Shown here piece by piece: positions 35,039 through 42,094 of a DNA stretch of 42,094 nt. The stretch lies in the NCBI RefSeq assembly GCF_013464485.1, contig NZ_RAUX01000051.1:1-42094 (forward strand). The letters are read 5' to 3'. The position numbers and the translations under genes were made by a program. The notes beneath the pieces are model-generated. The model searched no databases, had not been told where the DNA came from, and saw only the letters and a list, made by a program, of their open reading frames with translations. The DNA comes from Stenotrophomonas maltophilia (GTDB taxonomy: Bacteria; Pseudomonadota; Gammaproteobacteria; Xanthomonadales; Xanthomonadaceae). The stretch's first letter is position 1. Every line of letters begins with the position of its first letter.

Positions 35039-35071
35039 CGCTTCTGCGGGTGCAGGGCGCAGCCCTGCCGA

Positions 35072-36115
35072 TCACCCCAACGCGATTCGCCGCCCCTCGC
35101 GTGCACTGTCCATGCCTGCCTGCAGCAGCCGCATCAGCTGCAGTGCCTGCACCGGGCTGACCGTGGCTTCGCCGTCGCCATGCATGGCCGCCGCGAACTG
35201 CGCATACAGCCATCGATAGTCGCCGGGCAGATTGTCGACCGTCGTGCGCTGCACGTTGTCTTCGGCATCGCAGCGCACCAGTTCACCATGCCGCGGGTCG
35301 ATACCCCAGCCCGGTGCCCCCGGCGCTACACCGCGGCGCAGTTGTGCCTCCTGCACGTCCAGGCCATGCTTGATCCAGCTGGCCTGGCTGCCATGCACGC
35401 TGAAGTGTGGCGTCTGCGCCGCCACCAGTGAACCGGAATGCACGATGGCGCGATGTCGTGGGTAGTGCAGCACGGCGTGGAAGTAGTCGATGCCTGCACC
35501 GCCTTCGCGCTGCACGGCCAGATCCGCGTCGATCGCCTCGGGCCAGCCGAACAGCACCAGCATCTGGTCCAGCAGATGCGGGCCAAGGTCGTACCACAGG
35601 CCACTGCCGGGGCCGTCCTGCTCGCGCCAACGGTCACGCACCTGCGGCCGGTAACGATCAAAGTGCGCGTGGCATTCGGCTACCTCACCCAGTACACCTT
35701 CGGCCAGCAGTGCCTGCAGCGTGAGAAAATCCGCATCGAAGCGCCGGTTCTGGAACACAGTGGCGATGCGACCCGCCTCTCGTGCTGCAGCCAGTACCGT
35801 TTCAGCTTCGGCCACGTCCAGTGCGAACGGCTTGTCGATCAGCACATGCTTGCCCGCCGCCAGAGCTGCGATCGCCAGCGGCGCGTGTTGTTCATTGGGT
35901 GTGGCGATCACCACCGCGTCCACTGCGGGGTCGTTGAACACCTCCTGCGGCGTGGCGCGCACGTGCACGTCGCTGAACGCGCGCAGCAGCGTGTCGCGCT
36001 GCGAACTGACGATGCTGTGTAGCGCCAGGCCCGGCGTGTGCTGGATCAATGGCGCATGGAAGACTCGGCCGGCAAGGCCGTAACCGATCAGGGCCAGTTG
36101 CAGGTCGGCGCGCAT
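35072..36115 (-). CDS. Gfo/Idh/MocA family NAD(P)-dependent oxidoreductase
   Basis: Cytosolic dehydrogenase acting on a sugar or polyol-type substrate. 347 residues from ATG 36115 (GGAG six bases upstream). N-terminal Rossmann fold with LALIGYGLAGRVFHAPLI, then VVIATPNEQHAPLAIAALAAGKHVLIDKPFAL, where the lysine of the family EKP motif is kept as DKP. The C-terminal alpha/beta domain has the LWYDLGPHLLDQMLVLFG segment typical of YvaA/YdgJ-like members. The frame stays open far upstream (to 38704), but that is antisense to the kinase cluster. Substrate not known. Confidence 0.9.
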   Translation of the reverse strand: MRADLQLALIGYGLAGRVFHAPLIQHTPGLALHSIVSSQRDTLLRAFSDVHVRATPQEVFNDPAVDAVVIATPNEQHAPLAIAALAAGKHVLIDKPFALDVAEAETVLAAAREAGRIATVFQNRRFDADFLTLQALLAEGVLGEVAECHAHFDRYRPQVRDRWREQDGPGSGLWYDLGPHLLDQMLVLFGWPEAIDADLAVQREGGAGIDYFHAVLHYPRHRAIVHSGSLVAAQTPHFSVHGSQASWIKHGLDVQEAQLRRGVAPGAPGWGIDPRHGELVRCDAEDNVQRTTVDNLPGDYRWLYAQFAAAMHGDGEATVSPVQALQLMRLLQAGMDSAREGRRIALG

Positions 36116-36286
36116 GGCAGAGCTCCGGCGGTGGGGAAGGGCAGGGTAAACGACCGGCGGCGGCAACCCCAAACTGAACCGTTGCCGTTGGAAACGGCTC
36201 GATTCACGGCAGCATGACCGCAGCGCTACGCCTGCTCCACGTGTGCTTGTCCAGACTGGCAGCACATCCCGAAGGAGTACGACACG

Positions 36287-36670
36287 ATGAGCCATACCAC
36301 CCGCACGTTGATTGCCTCCGCCCTGACGCTGGGCCTGGCGCTGTCCTCCTCGGCCGCATTCGCCAAGGACCCGGCCGCAAAGAGCCCGCCCACCAGTACG
36401 CATCCGGCGACCCATGCCGATCGCCATGATTCCAATGAGCCGGTGACTGACAGCTGGATCACCACCAAGGTGAAGGCTGATCTGCTCGCCAGCAGCAATG
36501 TCCCCGGCACTGAAATCAAGGTCGAAACGGTGAATGGCGTGGTCAGCCTCAGTGGCGCCGTGGCGACCCAGGCCGAAAAAGACAAGGCGGTCACCACCGC
36601 CAAGGGCATCAAGGGCGTGACCCGCGTTGATGCTGCTGCACTGAAGGTCAGCGCTGCCGCCAAGCGCTGA
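36287..36670 (+). CDS. BON-domain periplasmic protein (OsmY-like)
   Basis: Exported 127-residue protein. Ribosome site GAAGGAG upstream of ATG 36287; signal peptide ends AFA (about 26). A Thr/His-rich linker leads to one BON domain (about 50-122): DSWITTKVKADLLASSNV, VETVNGVVSLSGAVATQAE, GVTRVDAAALKV. BON proteins bind phospholipid surfaces and are often envelope-stress or osmotic-stress induced; here only the fold is evident. A single BON copy rather than the two in OsmY. Confidence 0.88.
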   Translation: MSHTTRTLIASALTLGLALSSSAAFAKDPAAKSPPTSTHPATHADRHDSNEPVTDSWITTKVKADLLASSNVPGTEIKVETVNGVVSLSGAVATQAEKDKAVTTAKGIKGVTRVDAAALKVSAAAKR

Positions 36671-36677
36671 CCGCGGT

Positions 36678-36699
36678 GGGCGCCCCAAGCGGGGCGCCC
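36678..36699 (+). terminator. GC hairpin after the BON-domain gene
   Basis: gggcgcccc (36678-36686), aagc, ggggcgccc (36691-36699): perfect 9-bp stem with a 4-nt loop eight bases after the stop. No T run. Confidence 0.5.
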
Positions 36700-36707
36700 G
36701 CTGCCAT

Positions 36708-36768
36708 GTAGAGCCGAGCCCATGCTCGGCTGCCTTTGGGTCCCAGCCGAGCGTGGGCTCGGCTCTAC
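36708..36768. repeat. Inverted pair of SMAG elements
   Basis: GTAG-headed agccgagcccatgctcggct (36708-36733) and its inverse (36743-36768), heads outward, 9 nt apart. Same type as 29416-29477 and 40688-40756. Confidence 0.88.
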
Positions 36769-36832
36769 AGGTGTGATTGCCAACCCGTTCAGCCTGCCGG
36801 GCCAGAACGCCCGCCAGTGTGACCGCCTGCGC

Positions 36833-36838
36833 TATATT
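36833..36838 (+). promoter_or_regulatory. Possible -10 box of the kinase cluster
   Basis: TATATT, a 5/6 match, 64 nt before the kinase ATG. No -35 at standard spacing. Confidence 0.25.
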
Positions 36839-36901
36839 GCCGGTTCCGCCGCTGTCGGGTCCGTCCCGATCTACGATTCGCGGCTCGGCTGACGAGGAAC
36901 C

Positions 36902-38719
36902 ATGGCGCTGGTTTTCAGTGACGACATCTGGGACCGCTGGCGGTTGCCGGCCCTGGCGCTGGCGGCCGCCGCGATCATCGTGGTGCCGTGGTTGACCCTG
37001 CGCAAACTGCAGCAGGACAACGAGCAGGCAATGGCCTGGGTCAACCATACCCAGGCCGTCGGCGTGGCCCTTCAGCAACTGCAGGCCGATGTCCGCGATG
37101 TCGAATCGGCTGCACTCACCCTGTCCAAGGGCGTCGACGCGCCGGGCCTGCGCGTACGCATGGCCAAGGCCAACGAGATTCCCGGGCGACTGGCCGAGCT
37201 GGGCCGGCTGACCCGCGACAACCCTGACCAGCTGATCCGCATCGGGCGCATCGAATCCATGCTGGAAGGGCGCCTGGCACTGGCGCGCGAACTGGCCAGG
37301 TCCGAGCCGAACAGCGACCAGCGCGCGTTGGTGCAGGACCTGAGTACGCGCTACCCGATCCGCGGACTGGTGGAAGAACTTCAGGCGAGCGAGCAGAAGC
37401 TGCTGGCGCTGCGTGCCGAACAGGCTGCACGCCAGCGCAAGCAGACCGAGCTGGTGTCGTGGAGCTCGCTGGTCGTGCAGTTGTCGCTGCTCGGTCTGGT
37501 GCTGTGGCTGCTGCAGCGGCAGATCGGGCGCCGCCTGCATGCCGAGCGGCAATCGCTGCGCTCGGCGGCACGTGCTGCCTCGGTGCTGCAGACCGTGCGT
37601 GAACCGATCGTGCTGCTCGACCGCGATCTGCGCGTACAACTGCATAACCCGGCCTTCGCTGAGCTGTATGGGCTGCAGGATGAACGCGCTGATGGCCTGT
37701 TGCTGGACACCGTCGGCGACGGCGCGTGGAAAGATCCGGTAGTGCGCCAGCGACTGTCCGATGTGCTGTTGCGCGGCCGCGAACTGTGGGACTTCGAGCA
37801 TGAACAGCGAGCCGCCGATGGCATGGTGCGCTACATGCTGCTCAACGCGCGGCGCATGCCGCTGCCGGACACCGACGACGAAGTGGTGTTGCTCACGGTC
37901 AGCGACGTCACCGTGCAGCGTGCCGTGCAGTTGCGTGTGGAGGAACTGAACCGCCAGCTGGAAGGCAAGGTTGCGCAGGTGTCCGAGGTCAACAGGGAGC
38001 TGGAAGCCTTCAGCTATTCGGTCTCGCACGATCTGCGTGCGCCGCTGCGCCACGTGGCCGGATTCTCCGACAAGCTGTCGCGCCATCTCGGCGATGCCGC
38101 CGACGACAAGAGCCGCCATTACCTGGAGGTAATCTCCAGTTCGGCGCGGCGCATGGCGGCCTTGATCGACGACCTGCTGGTCTATTCGCGGCTGGGCCGC
38201 GCGGCAATGCGCCAGCAGGCGGTGGACATGCAGTCGCTGGTGGCCGATACCCGCGCCATGCTCGATGCCAACCTGCAGGCGGAGGCCGGGAACAGCGACC
38301 AAGCGCACCACGTGGAGTGGAGCATCGCGCCGCTGCCGATCGTGGTGGGCGATGAGAACATGATCCGTCAGGTCTGGCTGAACCTGCTCGGCAACGCGGT
38401 GAAGTACTCGGGCAACCGCGAACCGGCGAAGATCCGCGTGGACTACCAGCCGCAGCCTGACGGTGGTCATCAGTTCACGGTCAGCGACAATGGTGCAGGC
38501 TTTGACATGGCTTATGCCGGCAAGCTGTTTGGTGTCTTCCAGCGCCTGCACAAGGCCAGCGATTACCCGGGTACCGGCATCGGCCTGGCCAGCGTGCGCC
38601 GCGTGCTCACCCGTCATGGCGGCCGTATATGGGCCGAGGCCGAACCGGACGTCGGCGCCACCTTCCACTTCTACCTGCCTCCCGCGATCGATGCGGACAA
38701 ACAAGGGCCTTCTGCATGA
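36902..38719 (+). CDS. Membrane sensor histidine kinase with PAS domain
   Basis: Inner-membrane sensor kinase, 605 residues. Two membrane helices (about 14-32 and 184-204) enclose a helical periplasmic sensor of about 150 residues resembling CHASE3. A PAS domain follows (about 225-335, VREPIVLLDRDLRVQLHNPAFAEL is its start region), then HisKA with H376 in YSVSHDLRAPLRH, and HATPase_c with NLLGNAVKYSG, DNGAGFD and GTGIGLASV. The layout and sequence type match phytochrome-like kinases that pair with Rcp-type receivers. The stop overlaps the next gene (ATGA), so kinase and receiver are made together. Signal not known. Confidence 0.93.
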   Translation: MALVFSDDIWDRWRLPALALAAAAIIVVPWLTLRKLQQDNEQAMAWVNHTQAVGVALQQLQADVRDVESAALTLSKGVDAPGLRVRMAKANEIPGRLAELGRLTRDNPDQLIRIGRIESMLEGRLALARELARSEPNSDQRALVQDLSTRYPIRGLVEELQASEQKLLALRAEQAARQRKQTELVSWSSLVVQLSLLGLVLWLLQRQIGRRLHAERQSLRSAARAASVLQTVREPIVLLDRDLRVQLHNPAFAELYGLQDERADGLLLDTVGDGAWKDPVVRQRLSDVLLRGRELWDFEHEQRAADGMVRYMLLNARRMPLPDTDDEVVLLTVSDVTVQRAVQLRVEELNRQLEGKVAQVSEVNRELEAFSYSVSHDLRAPLRHVAGFSDKLSRHLGDAADDKSRHYLEVISSSARRMAALIDDLLVYSRLGRAAMRQQAVDMQSLVADTRAMLDANLQAEAGNSDQAHHVEWSIAPLPIVVGDENMIRQVWLNLLGNAVKYSGNREPAKIRVDYQPQPDGGHQFTVSDNGAGFDMAYAGKLFGVFQRLHKASDYPGTGIGLASVRRVLTRHGGRIWAEAEPDVGATFHFYLPPAIDADKQGPSA

Positions 38720-39156
38720 CCACTCTGCGCACCATTCTTCTCGCCGAAGACAGCCCGGCTGACGCCGAAATGGCGATCGACGCCCTGGAAGAGGCGCGTC
38801 TGGCCAACCCCATCGTGCACGTCGAGGATGGCGTGGAAGTGATGGACTACCTGTTGCGCCGCGGTGCCTTCGCCAACCGCGAGGAAGGCCTGCCGGCGGT
38901 GCTGCTGCTGGACATCAAGATGCCGCGCATGGATGGTCTGGAAGTGCTGCGGCAGATCCGCGAGCACGAAGAGCTCAAGCGCCTGCCGGTGGTGATCCTG
39001 TCGTCCTCGCGCGAGGAAAGCGACCTGGCCCGCAGCTGGGACATGGGCGTGAACGCCTACGTGGTCAAGCCGGTGGACGTGGACCAGTTCTTCGGCGCGG
39101 TACAGACCCTGGGCAAGTTCTGGGCGTTGATCAACCAGGCACCGGAACTCGAGTGA
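38716..39156 (+). CDS. Single-domain response regulator (Rcp1/CheY-like)
   Basis: Receiver-only protein of 146 residues. Acidic pocket AEDSPAD, phospho-acceptor D66 in LLLDIKMPRMDG, conserved Ser/Thr in VILSSSREE and lysine in VVKPVD. It matches the Rcp type with the long alpha4/C-terminal segment. ATG 38716 overlaps the kinase stop. No output domain, so it should pass phosphate or act by protein contact. The next gene starts 4 nt later. Confidence 0.95.
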   Translation: MTTLRTILLAEDSPADAEMAIDALEEARLANPIVHVEDGVEVMDYLLRRGAFANREEGLPAVLLLDIKMPRMDGLEVLRQIREHEELKRLPVVILSSSREESDLARSWDMGVNAYVVKPVDVDQFFGAVQTLGKFWALINQAPELE

Positions 39157-39160
39157 TCCC

Positions 39161-40672
39161 ATGCCCCTGACCGGTCCCGCCCTGGGGGCGCTGCGCATCC
39201 TGCTGGTGGAGGACTCACCGGAAGATGCCGAGCTGATGTCCGAACAGATGCTCGATGCGGGCCTGGAAGCCCGCTTCGAGCGTGTCGAGAGCGAGGCGGA
39301 ACTGCGCCAGGCGCTGGCTGCGTTCCAGCCGGACATCGTGCTGTCCGACCTGAGCATGCCCGGGTTCTCCGGTGACGAAGCGCTGCGTATCGTGCGCGAG
39401 ACTTCGCCTGAGGTGCCCTTCATCTTCGTCTCCGGCACCATGGGTGAGGAGAACGCGGTGGCGGCGCTGCAGAAGGGCGCCAACGATTACATCATCAAGC
39501 ACCAGCCAGCGCGCCTGCCGTCGGCGGTGGCACGTGCGATCCGTGATGCACGCAGTGCGATCGAACGCGCCCGGGTGGAAACCGAGCTGATGCGTGCACA
39601 GCGCCTGGAAAGCCTGTCGCTGCTCGCCGCCGGCCTCAGCCACGACCTGCGCAATATCCTGCAGCCGTTGCTGATCATGCCCGACCTGCTGAAGGCGCGT
39701 ACCGACGATCCGCAGCTGCACCATCTGGCCGATGTCATCGCCGAGTGCGGCCGGCGTGGCCATGAGATGGCCGAATCGATGCTGTCGTTCGTGCGCGGTT
39801 CGCGCAAGCCGAGCGAGCGCATCGAGATCGATGGCCTGTTCGATGCGGTGGCACTGCTGTTGCGCAGCAACGTGCCCGACGCCGTGCGCCTGGAACTGCA
39901 GGTGCGGGACGAAGGCCTGGTGGTCGATGCCAACTACACCGAATTGCAGCAGGTGATGCTGAACCTGGCGCTCAACGCGATCCAGGCGATGCCCAACGGT
40001 GGTCGCCTGAGCCTCACCGCCAGCCATGCCGGTCAGCGTGATGGGGTGGACTGGATGCATATCCGGGTGGCCGACGAAGGCATCGGCATGGATGCGGACA
40101 CCTTGTCGCACCTGTTCAATCCGTTCTTCACCACCAAGGCCGACGGCACCGGGCTGGGGTTGATTTCCTGCAAGCGCATCGTCGAAGGTGCCGGCGGCAG
40201 CATTCATGTCAGCAGCCAGCCGGGGCAGGGCACCTGCTTCGAACTGCGACTGCCGATGCACGAAGCCATCGATAGCAGCGAGCCGATCGAACAGCTGGTG
40301 GCCCTGGGCAGCGGCCAGTCGATCCTGGTGGTGGATGGCGAGGCAACGCGCCTGTCGCTGCTTGGCAATGCGCTGTCCAGCCAGGGGTACCAGTTGCAGT
40401 TGGCCTCGGATGGCCCGGCGGCACTGCGTTGGATGCAGCAGGAGGCGATGCCCGCGCTGGTGATCGCCGATGCCGGTTCCAAGCTGCTGCCGGCCAGCCA
40501 GCTGCTGGGCGAGATGGCCACACTGGGCTATCGCGGCCCGGCGCTGGTGCTGGAGGAACCGGCATTGCCGGTCGCGGCCGATGCGTTCCCGGACGGCGTG
40601 GAGGTGCATCTGCTTCACAAGCCGCTGCAGATGCAGCAGGTGTTCCGCGCGGTGGCTGAAGCGCTGGGTTGA
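39161..40672 (+). CDS. Receiver-histidine kinase hybrid with C-terminal receiver-like domain
   Basis: Soluble protein of 503 residues. N-terminal receiver (1-125) with VEDSPED, phospho-acceptor D63 in VLSDLSMPG and lysine in YIIKHQP. Then HisKA with H161 in GLSHDLRNILQPL, HATPase_c with MLNLALNAIQAMP, DEGIGMD and GTGLGL, and a C-terminal domain (about 385-503) resembling a receiver (ILVVDGEATRLSLL), where the acidic pocket is reduced (DGE) and the phospho-site strand reads VIADAG. It has no membrane segment. Together with the two preceding genes it forms a phosphorelay-like set without any DNA-binding output. Confidence 0.92.
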   Translation: MPLTGPALGALRILLVEDSPEDAELMSEQMLDAGLEARFERVESEAELRQALAAFQPDIVLSDLSMPGFSGDEALRIVRETSPEVPFIFVSGTMGEENAVAALQKGANDYIIKHQPARLPSAVARAIRDARSAIERARVETELMRAQRLESLSLLAAGLSHDLRNILQPLLIMPDLLKARTDDPQLHHLADVIAECGRRGHEMAESMLSFVRGSRKPSERIEIDGLFDAVALLLRSNVPDAVRLELQVRDEGLVVDANYTELQQVMLNLALNAIQAMPNGGRLSLTASHAGQRDGVDWMHIRVADEGIGMDADTLSHLFNPFFTTKADGTGLGLISCKRIVEGAGGSIHVSSQPGQGTCFELRLPMHEAIDSSEPIEQLVALGSGQSILVVDGEATRLSLLGNALSSQGYQLQLASDGPAALRWMQQEAMPALVIADAGSKLLPASQLLGEMATLGYRGPALVLEEPALPVAADAFPDGVEVHLLHKPLQMQQVFRAVAEALG

Positions 40673-40687
40673 TGCCGCTGAGGTTCT

Positions 40688-40756
40688 GTAGAGCCGAGCC
40701 TATGCTCGGCTGCTGTTCGCATTGACCTCGACAGCCGAGCATGGGCTCGGCTCTAC
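40688..40756. repeat. Inverted pair of SMAG elements overlapping the Anbu stop codon
   Basis: GTAG-headed agccgagcctatgctcggct (40688-40713) and its inverse (40732-40756), heads outward, 18 nt apart. The TAG of the second element's GTAG head is the stop codon of the leftward Anbu gene (40753-40755). Confidence 0.88.
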
Positions 40757-41493
40757 AGGACGGTTTCCCAGGGGAACCGCGGCAGGCTGTCCACCGCCTG
40801 TTCCAGCCGTCGCGACCAGTTCTGGTGGATGTCCGCATACAACGCCGAATCCGCACCCAGCCGCAGCTGCTGGGCGATGCGCAGCTCGCCATCGCGCAGC
40901 AGCGCCAGATCAATCGGCAGGCCCACCGACAGGTTGGAACGGATGGTGGAGTCCAGCGAGACGATCGCCGTGCGCGCGGCGTCCTCCAGGCGCGTGGCCG
41001 GGCTGAGGATGCGGTCGAGGATCGGCTTGCCGTACTTGGACTCACCAATCTGCAGGTAGGGTGTCTCCGGCGAGGCGGCGATGGCGTTGCCGAGCGGATA
41101 GACCATGTACAGCCCGGGCCGCTCGCCGGCGATCTGGCCGCCGAAGATCAGCGTGGCCTGGGTGTTGACCCCGTCATGGCCATGCTCGCTGTGGCTGCTG
41201 TGCACCTGGCTGTCCACCAGCAGCCGGCCGACATACTCGGCAGCCTCGAACAGGTGGGTCATGTCGTGCAGGTTGGGCGTGCGTCGTTCACTGGCGTCGC
41301 GCCCCAGACGCGACACCAGCAACTGGGTGGTGGCCAGGTTGCCGGCCGCCATCAGCACGTAGGCTGCCTGGCCGGGGTACTCGAACACGTGCAGCTTGCG
41401 GTGCACGCGCACATCGTCCAGCGAGGCATTGGTCCGGGTGTCGGCAGCGAAGACGAGGCCTTCGTCCACCTCGATTCCAACGCAATAGGTCAT
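40753..41493 (-). CDS. Anbu proteasome-like peptidase
   Basis: Ancestral-beta-subunit family, a ring- or lock-washer-shaped Ntn-hydrolase related to HslV and the proteasome. 246 residues with MTYCVGIEVDEGLVFAADTR at the start: Thr2 becomes the N-terminal nucleophile after Met removal, and Asp/Lys partners follow (AADTRTNA, RKLHVF). SLDSTIRSNLSVGLPIDLAL is a family signature. In most genomes Anbu sits with transglutaminase-like, alpha-E and ATP-grasp genes; none is beside it here (neighbours are the kinase cluster and folK). Its TAG stop is provided by a SMAG element. Ribosome site AGGG seven bases upstream. Confidence 0.9.
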   Translation of the reverse strand: MTYCVGIEVDEGLVFAADTRTNASLDDVRVHRKLHVFEYPGQAAYVLMAAGNLATTQLLVSRLGRDASERRTPNLHDMTHLFEAAEYVGRLLVDSQVHSSHSEHGHDGVNTQATLIFGGQIAGERPGLYMVYPLGNAIAASPETPYLQIGESKYGKPILDRILSPATRLEDAARTAIVSLDSTIRSNLSVGLPIDLALLRDGELRIAQQLRLGADSALYADIHQNWSRRLEQAVDSLPRFPWETVL

Positions 41494-41583
41494 GTCAGTG
41501 CCCTATCATGTGCGTCCCGGATTGTAGGCAGGCCGCCGTGACGACGGCATGTCCACGCCCCCCAAGTGCCGTCACCTGAACGC

Positions 41584-42069
41584 ATGACCACCGTGCTCCT
41601 GAGCCTGGGCAGCAACGTCCAGCCCCGCCGCTACCTCCTCGCCGCGGTGACGGCCCTGCGCGAGCGCTTCGGCGCACTGCAGGTGTCGCCCGCCTACCGT
41701 ACCGCCGCGGTCGGCTTCGACGGCCCGGCCTTCCTCAACAATGCCGTGGCGATCGACACCGACCTGCCGCTGCAGGAACTGGACGACTGGCTGCATGCGC
41801 TGGAAGACGCGCACGGCCGCGACCGCAGCGGGCCACGCTTTTCCGACCGCACCCTGGACATCGACGTGGTGTTCTACGGTGACCTGGTGGTGGAAGGCCC
41901 GGGCCACCTGCGCATCCCGCGCCCGGAGCTGAAGCACGCTTTTGTGCTGAAGCCCTTGGCAGACATCGCGCCGGATTTCATCGACCCGGTCAGTGGGCAG
42001 GACCTGGCCACGCTGTGGCGCGCGCACACGCAGTTTGGCGAGGCGTTCGAGGTGGTGGACCTCGAATGA
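41584..42069 (+). CDS. folK: Hydroxymethyldihydropteridine pyrophosphokinase FolK
   Basis: Transfers pyrophosphate from ATP to 6-hydroxymethyl-7,8-dihydropterin in folate synthesis. 161 residues from ATG 41584 (MTTVLLSLGSNVQPRR); an in-frame GTG at 41566 is less likely. Signatures: LSLGSNV, GFDGPAFLNNAVAIDT, and DRTLDIDVVFYG with the metal-binding aspartates, then the IPRPELKHAFVLKPLADI end. Divergent from Anbu with 90 nt between. panB/panC often follow in this family but the window ends. Confidence 0.95.
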   Translation: MTTVLLSLGSNVQPRRYLLAAVTALRERFGALQVSPAYRTAAVGFDGPAFLNNAVAIDTDLPLQELDDWLHALEDAHGRDRSGPRFSDRTLDIDVVFYGDLVVEGPGHLRIPRPELKHAFVLKPLADIAPDFIDPVSGQDLATLWRAHTQFGEAFEVVDLE

Positions 42070-42076
42070 CGGAGGT

Positions 42077-42094
42077 TGCCGGCCAGCGGCCGGC
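42077..42094 (-). repeat. SMAG palindrome cut by the window edge
   Basis: tgccggccagcggccggc, the inverted form of the element at 8019-8041; its GTAG head would lie just outside. Confidence 0.75.

Larger units (their letters stand above)
34786..35071. other. Repeat-rich gap between convergent gnd and oxidoreductase genes
   Basis: 286 nt composed almost wholly of palindromes (34798-34966 and 35016-35038) plus a short ttgctg-type simple repeat (about 34989-35011). No gene is supported. Confidence 0.6.

Noticed and set aside
34877-35431. Rightward 184-codon frame between gnd and the oxidoreductase
   Set aside because: Runs through palindromic repeats and antisense to the oxidoreductase; no protein-like sequence.
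36116-38704. Leftward frame extending the Gfo/Idh oxidoreductase to 1210 residues
   Set aside because: The extension is antisense to the BON-domain and kinase genes; the real start at 36115 has a ribosome site and begins the Rossmann fold.

Overview
This is a high-GC chromosomal window from a gammaproteobacterium of the Xanthomonadaceae/Lysobacteraceae, most likely Stenotrophomonas, close to S. maltophilia. The protein families and gene order fit this. The stronger clue is about twenty short GTAG-headed palindromes between genes, which look like the SMAG family of REP elements known from S. maltophilia. I see no rRNA, tRNA, CRISPR array, phage or insertion sequence. The content is mostly core chromosome.

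Layout. 1-3096: inner-membrane subunit of an RND multidrug pump, cut at the window edge. 3138-4947: leftward run of small genes (a low-affinity iron permease family protein, two unrecognised small proteins, a yeast-type cytosine deaminase). 5028-11773: rightward genes for UbiE, a lipoprotein M1 aminopeptidase, a small lipoprotein, a HAD phosphatase and an LTA-synthase-like membrane sulfatase. 11952-12890: leftward PfkB/adenosine-kinase-like enzyme. 13174-24636: a long cell-wall block, mreB-mreC-mreD-mrdA-rodA, a second rodA copy, mltB, rlpA and dacC. 24732-27080: leftward secreted trypsin-like protease and LpxR-type lipid A deacylase. 27345-29350: ybeD-lipB-lipA (lipoate synthesis). 29624-34785: prc, two uncharacterised exported proteins and gnd. 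35072-36115: leftward Gfo/Idh/MocA oxidoreductase. 36287-40672: a BON-domain protein, then a three-gene histidine kinase/receiver cluster. 40753-41493: leftward solitary Anbu proteasome-like peptidase. 41584-42069: folK.

The genes work together mainly in envelope building. MreBCD, PBP2 and RodA form the elongasome, and MltB, RlpA and DacC trim and separate peptidoglycan. Prc, the M1 peptidase, the trypsin-like protease and LpxR act on proteins or lipid A in the envelope. Many genes are tightly coupled by ATGA overlaps (mreC/mreD, mrdA/rodA, mltB/rlpA, kinase/receiver).

The points most worth a second look are these. The second rodA copy has the QPDxGT aspartate changed to asparagine. The mreC 3' end is built from repeat DNA that also occurs between genes elsewhere in the window. 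The rodA2-mltB gap holds an exact FNR-type box next to adjacent hairpins. A 31-bp hairpin lies downstream of prc. Leaderless-type promoters precede ubiE and ybeD. The RND pump gene looks compositionally mosaic. I found no convincing wholly new defence or mobile system.
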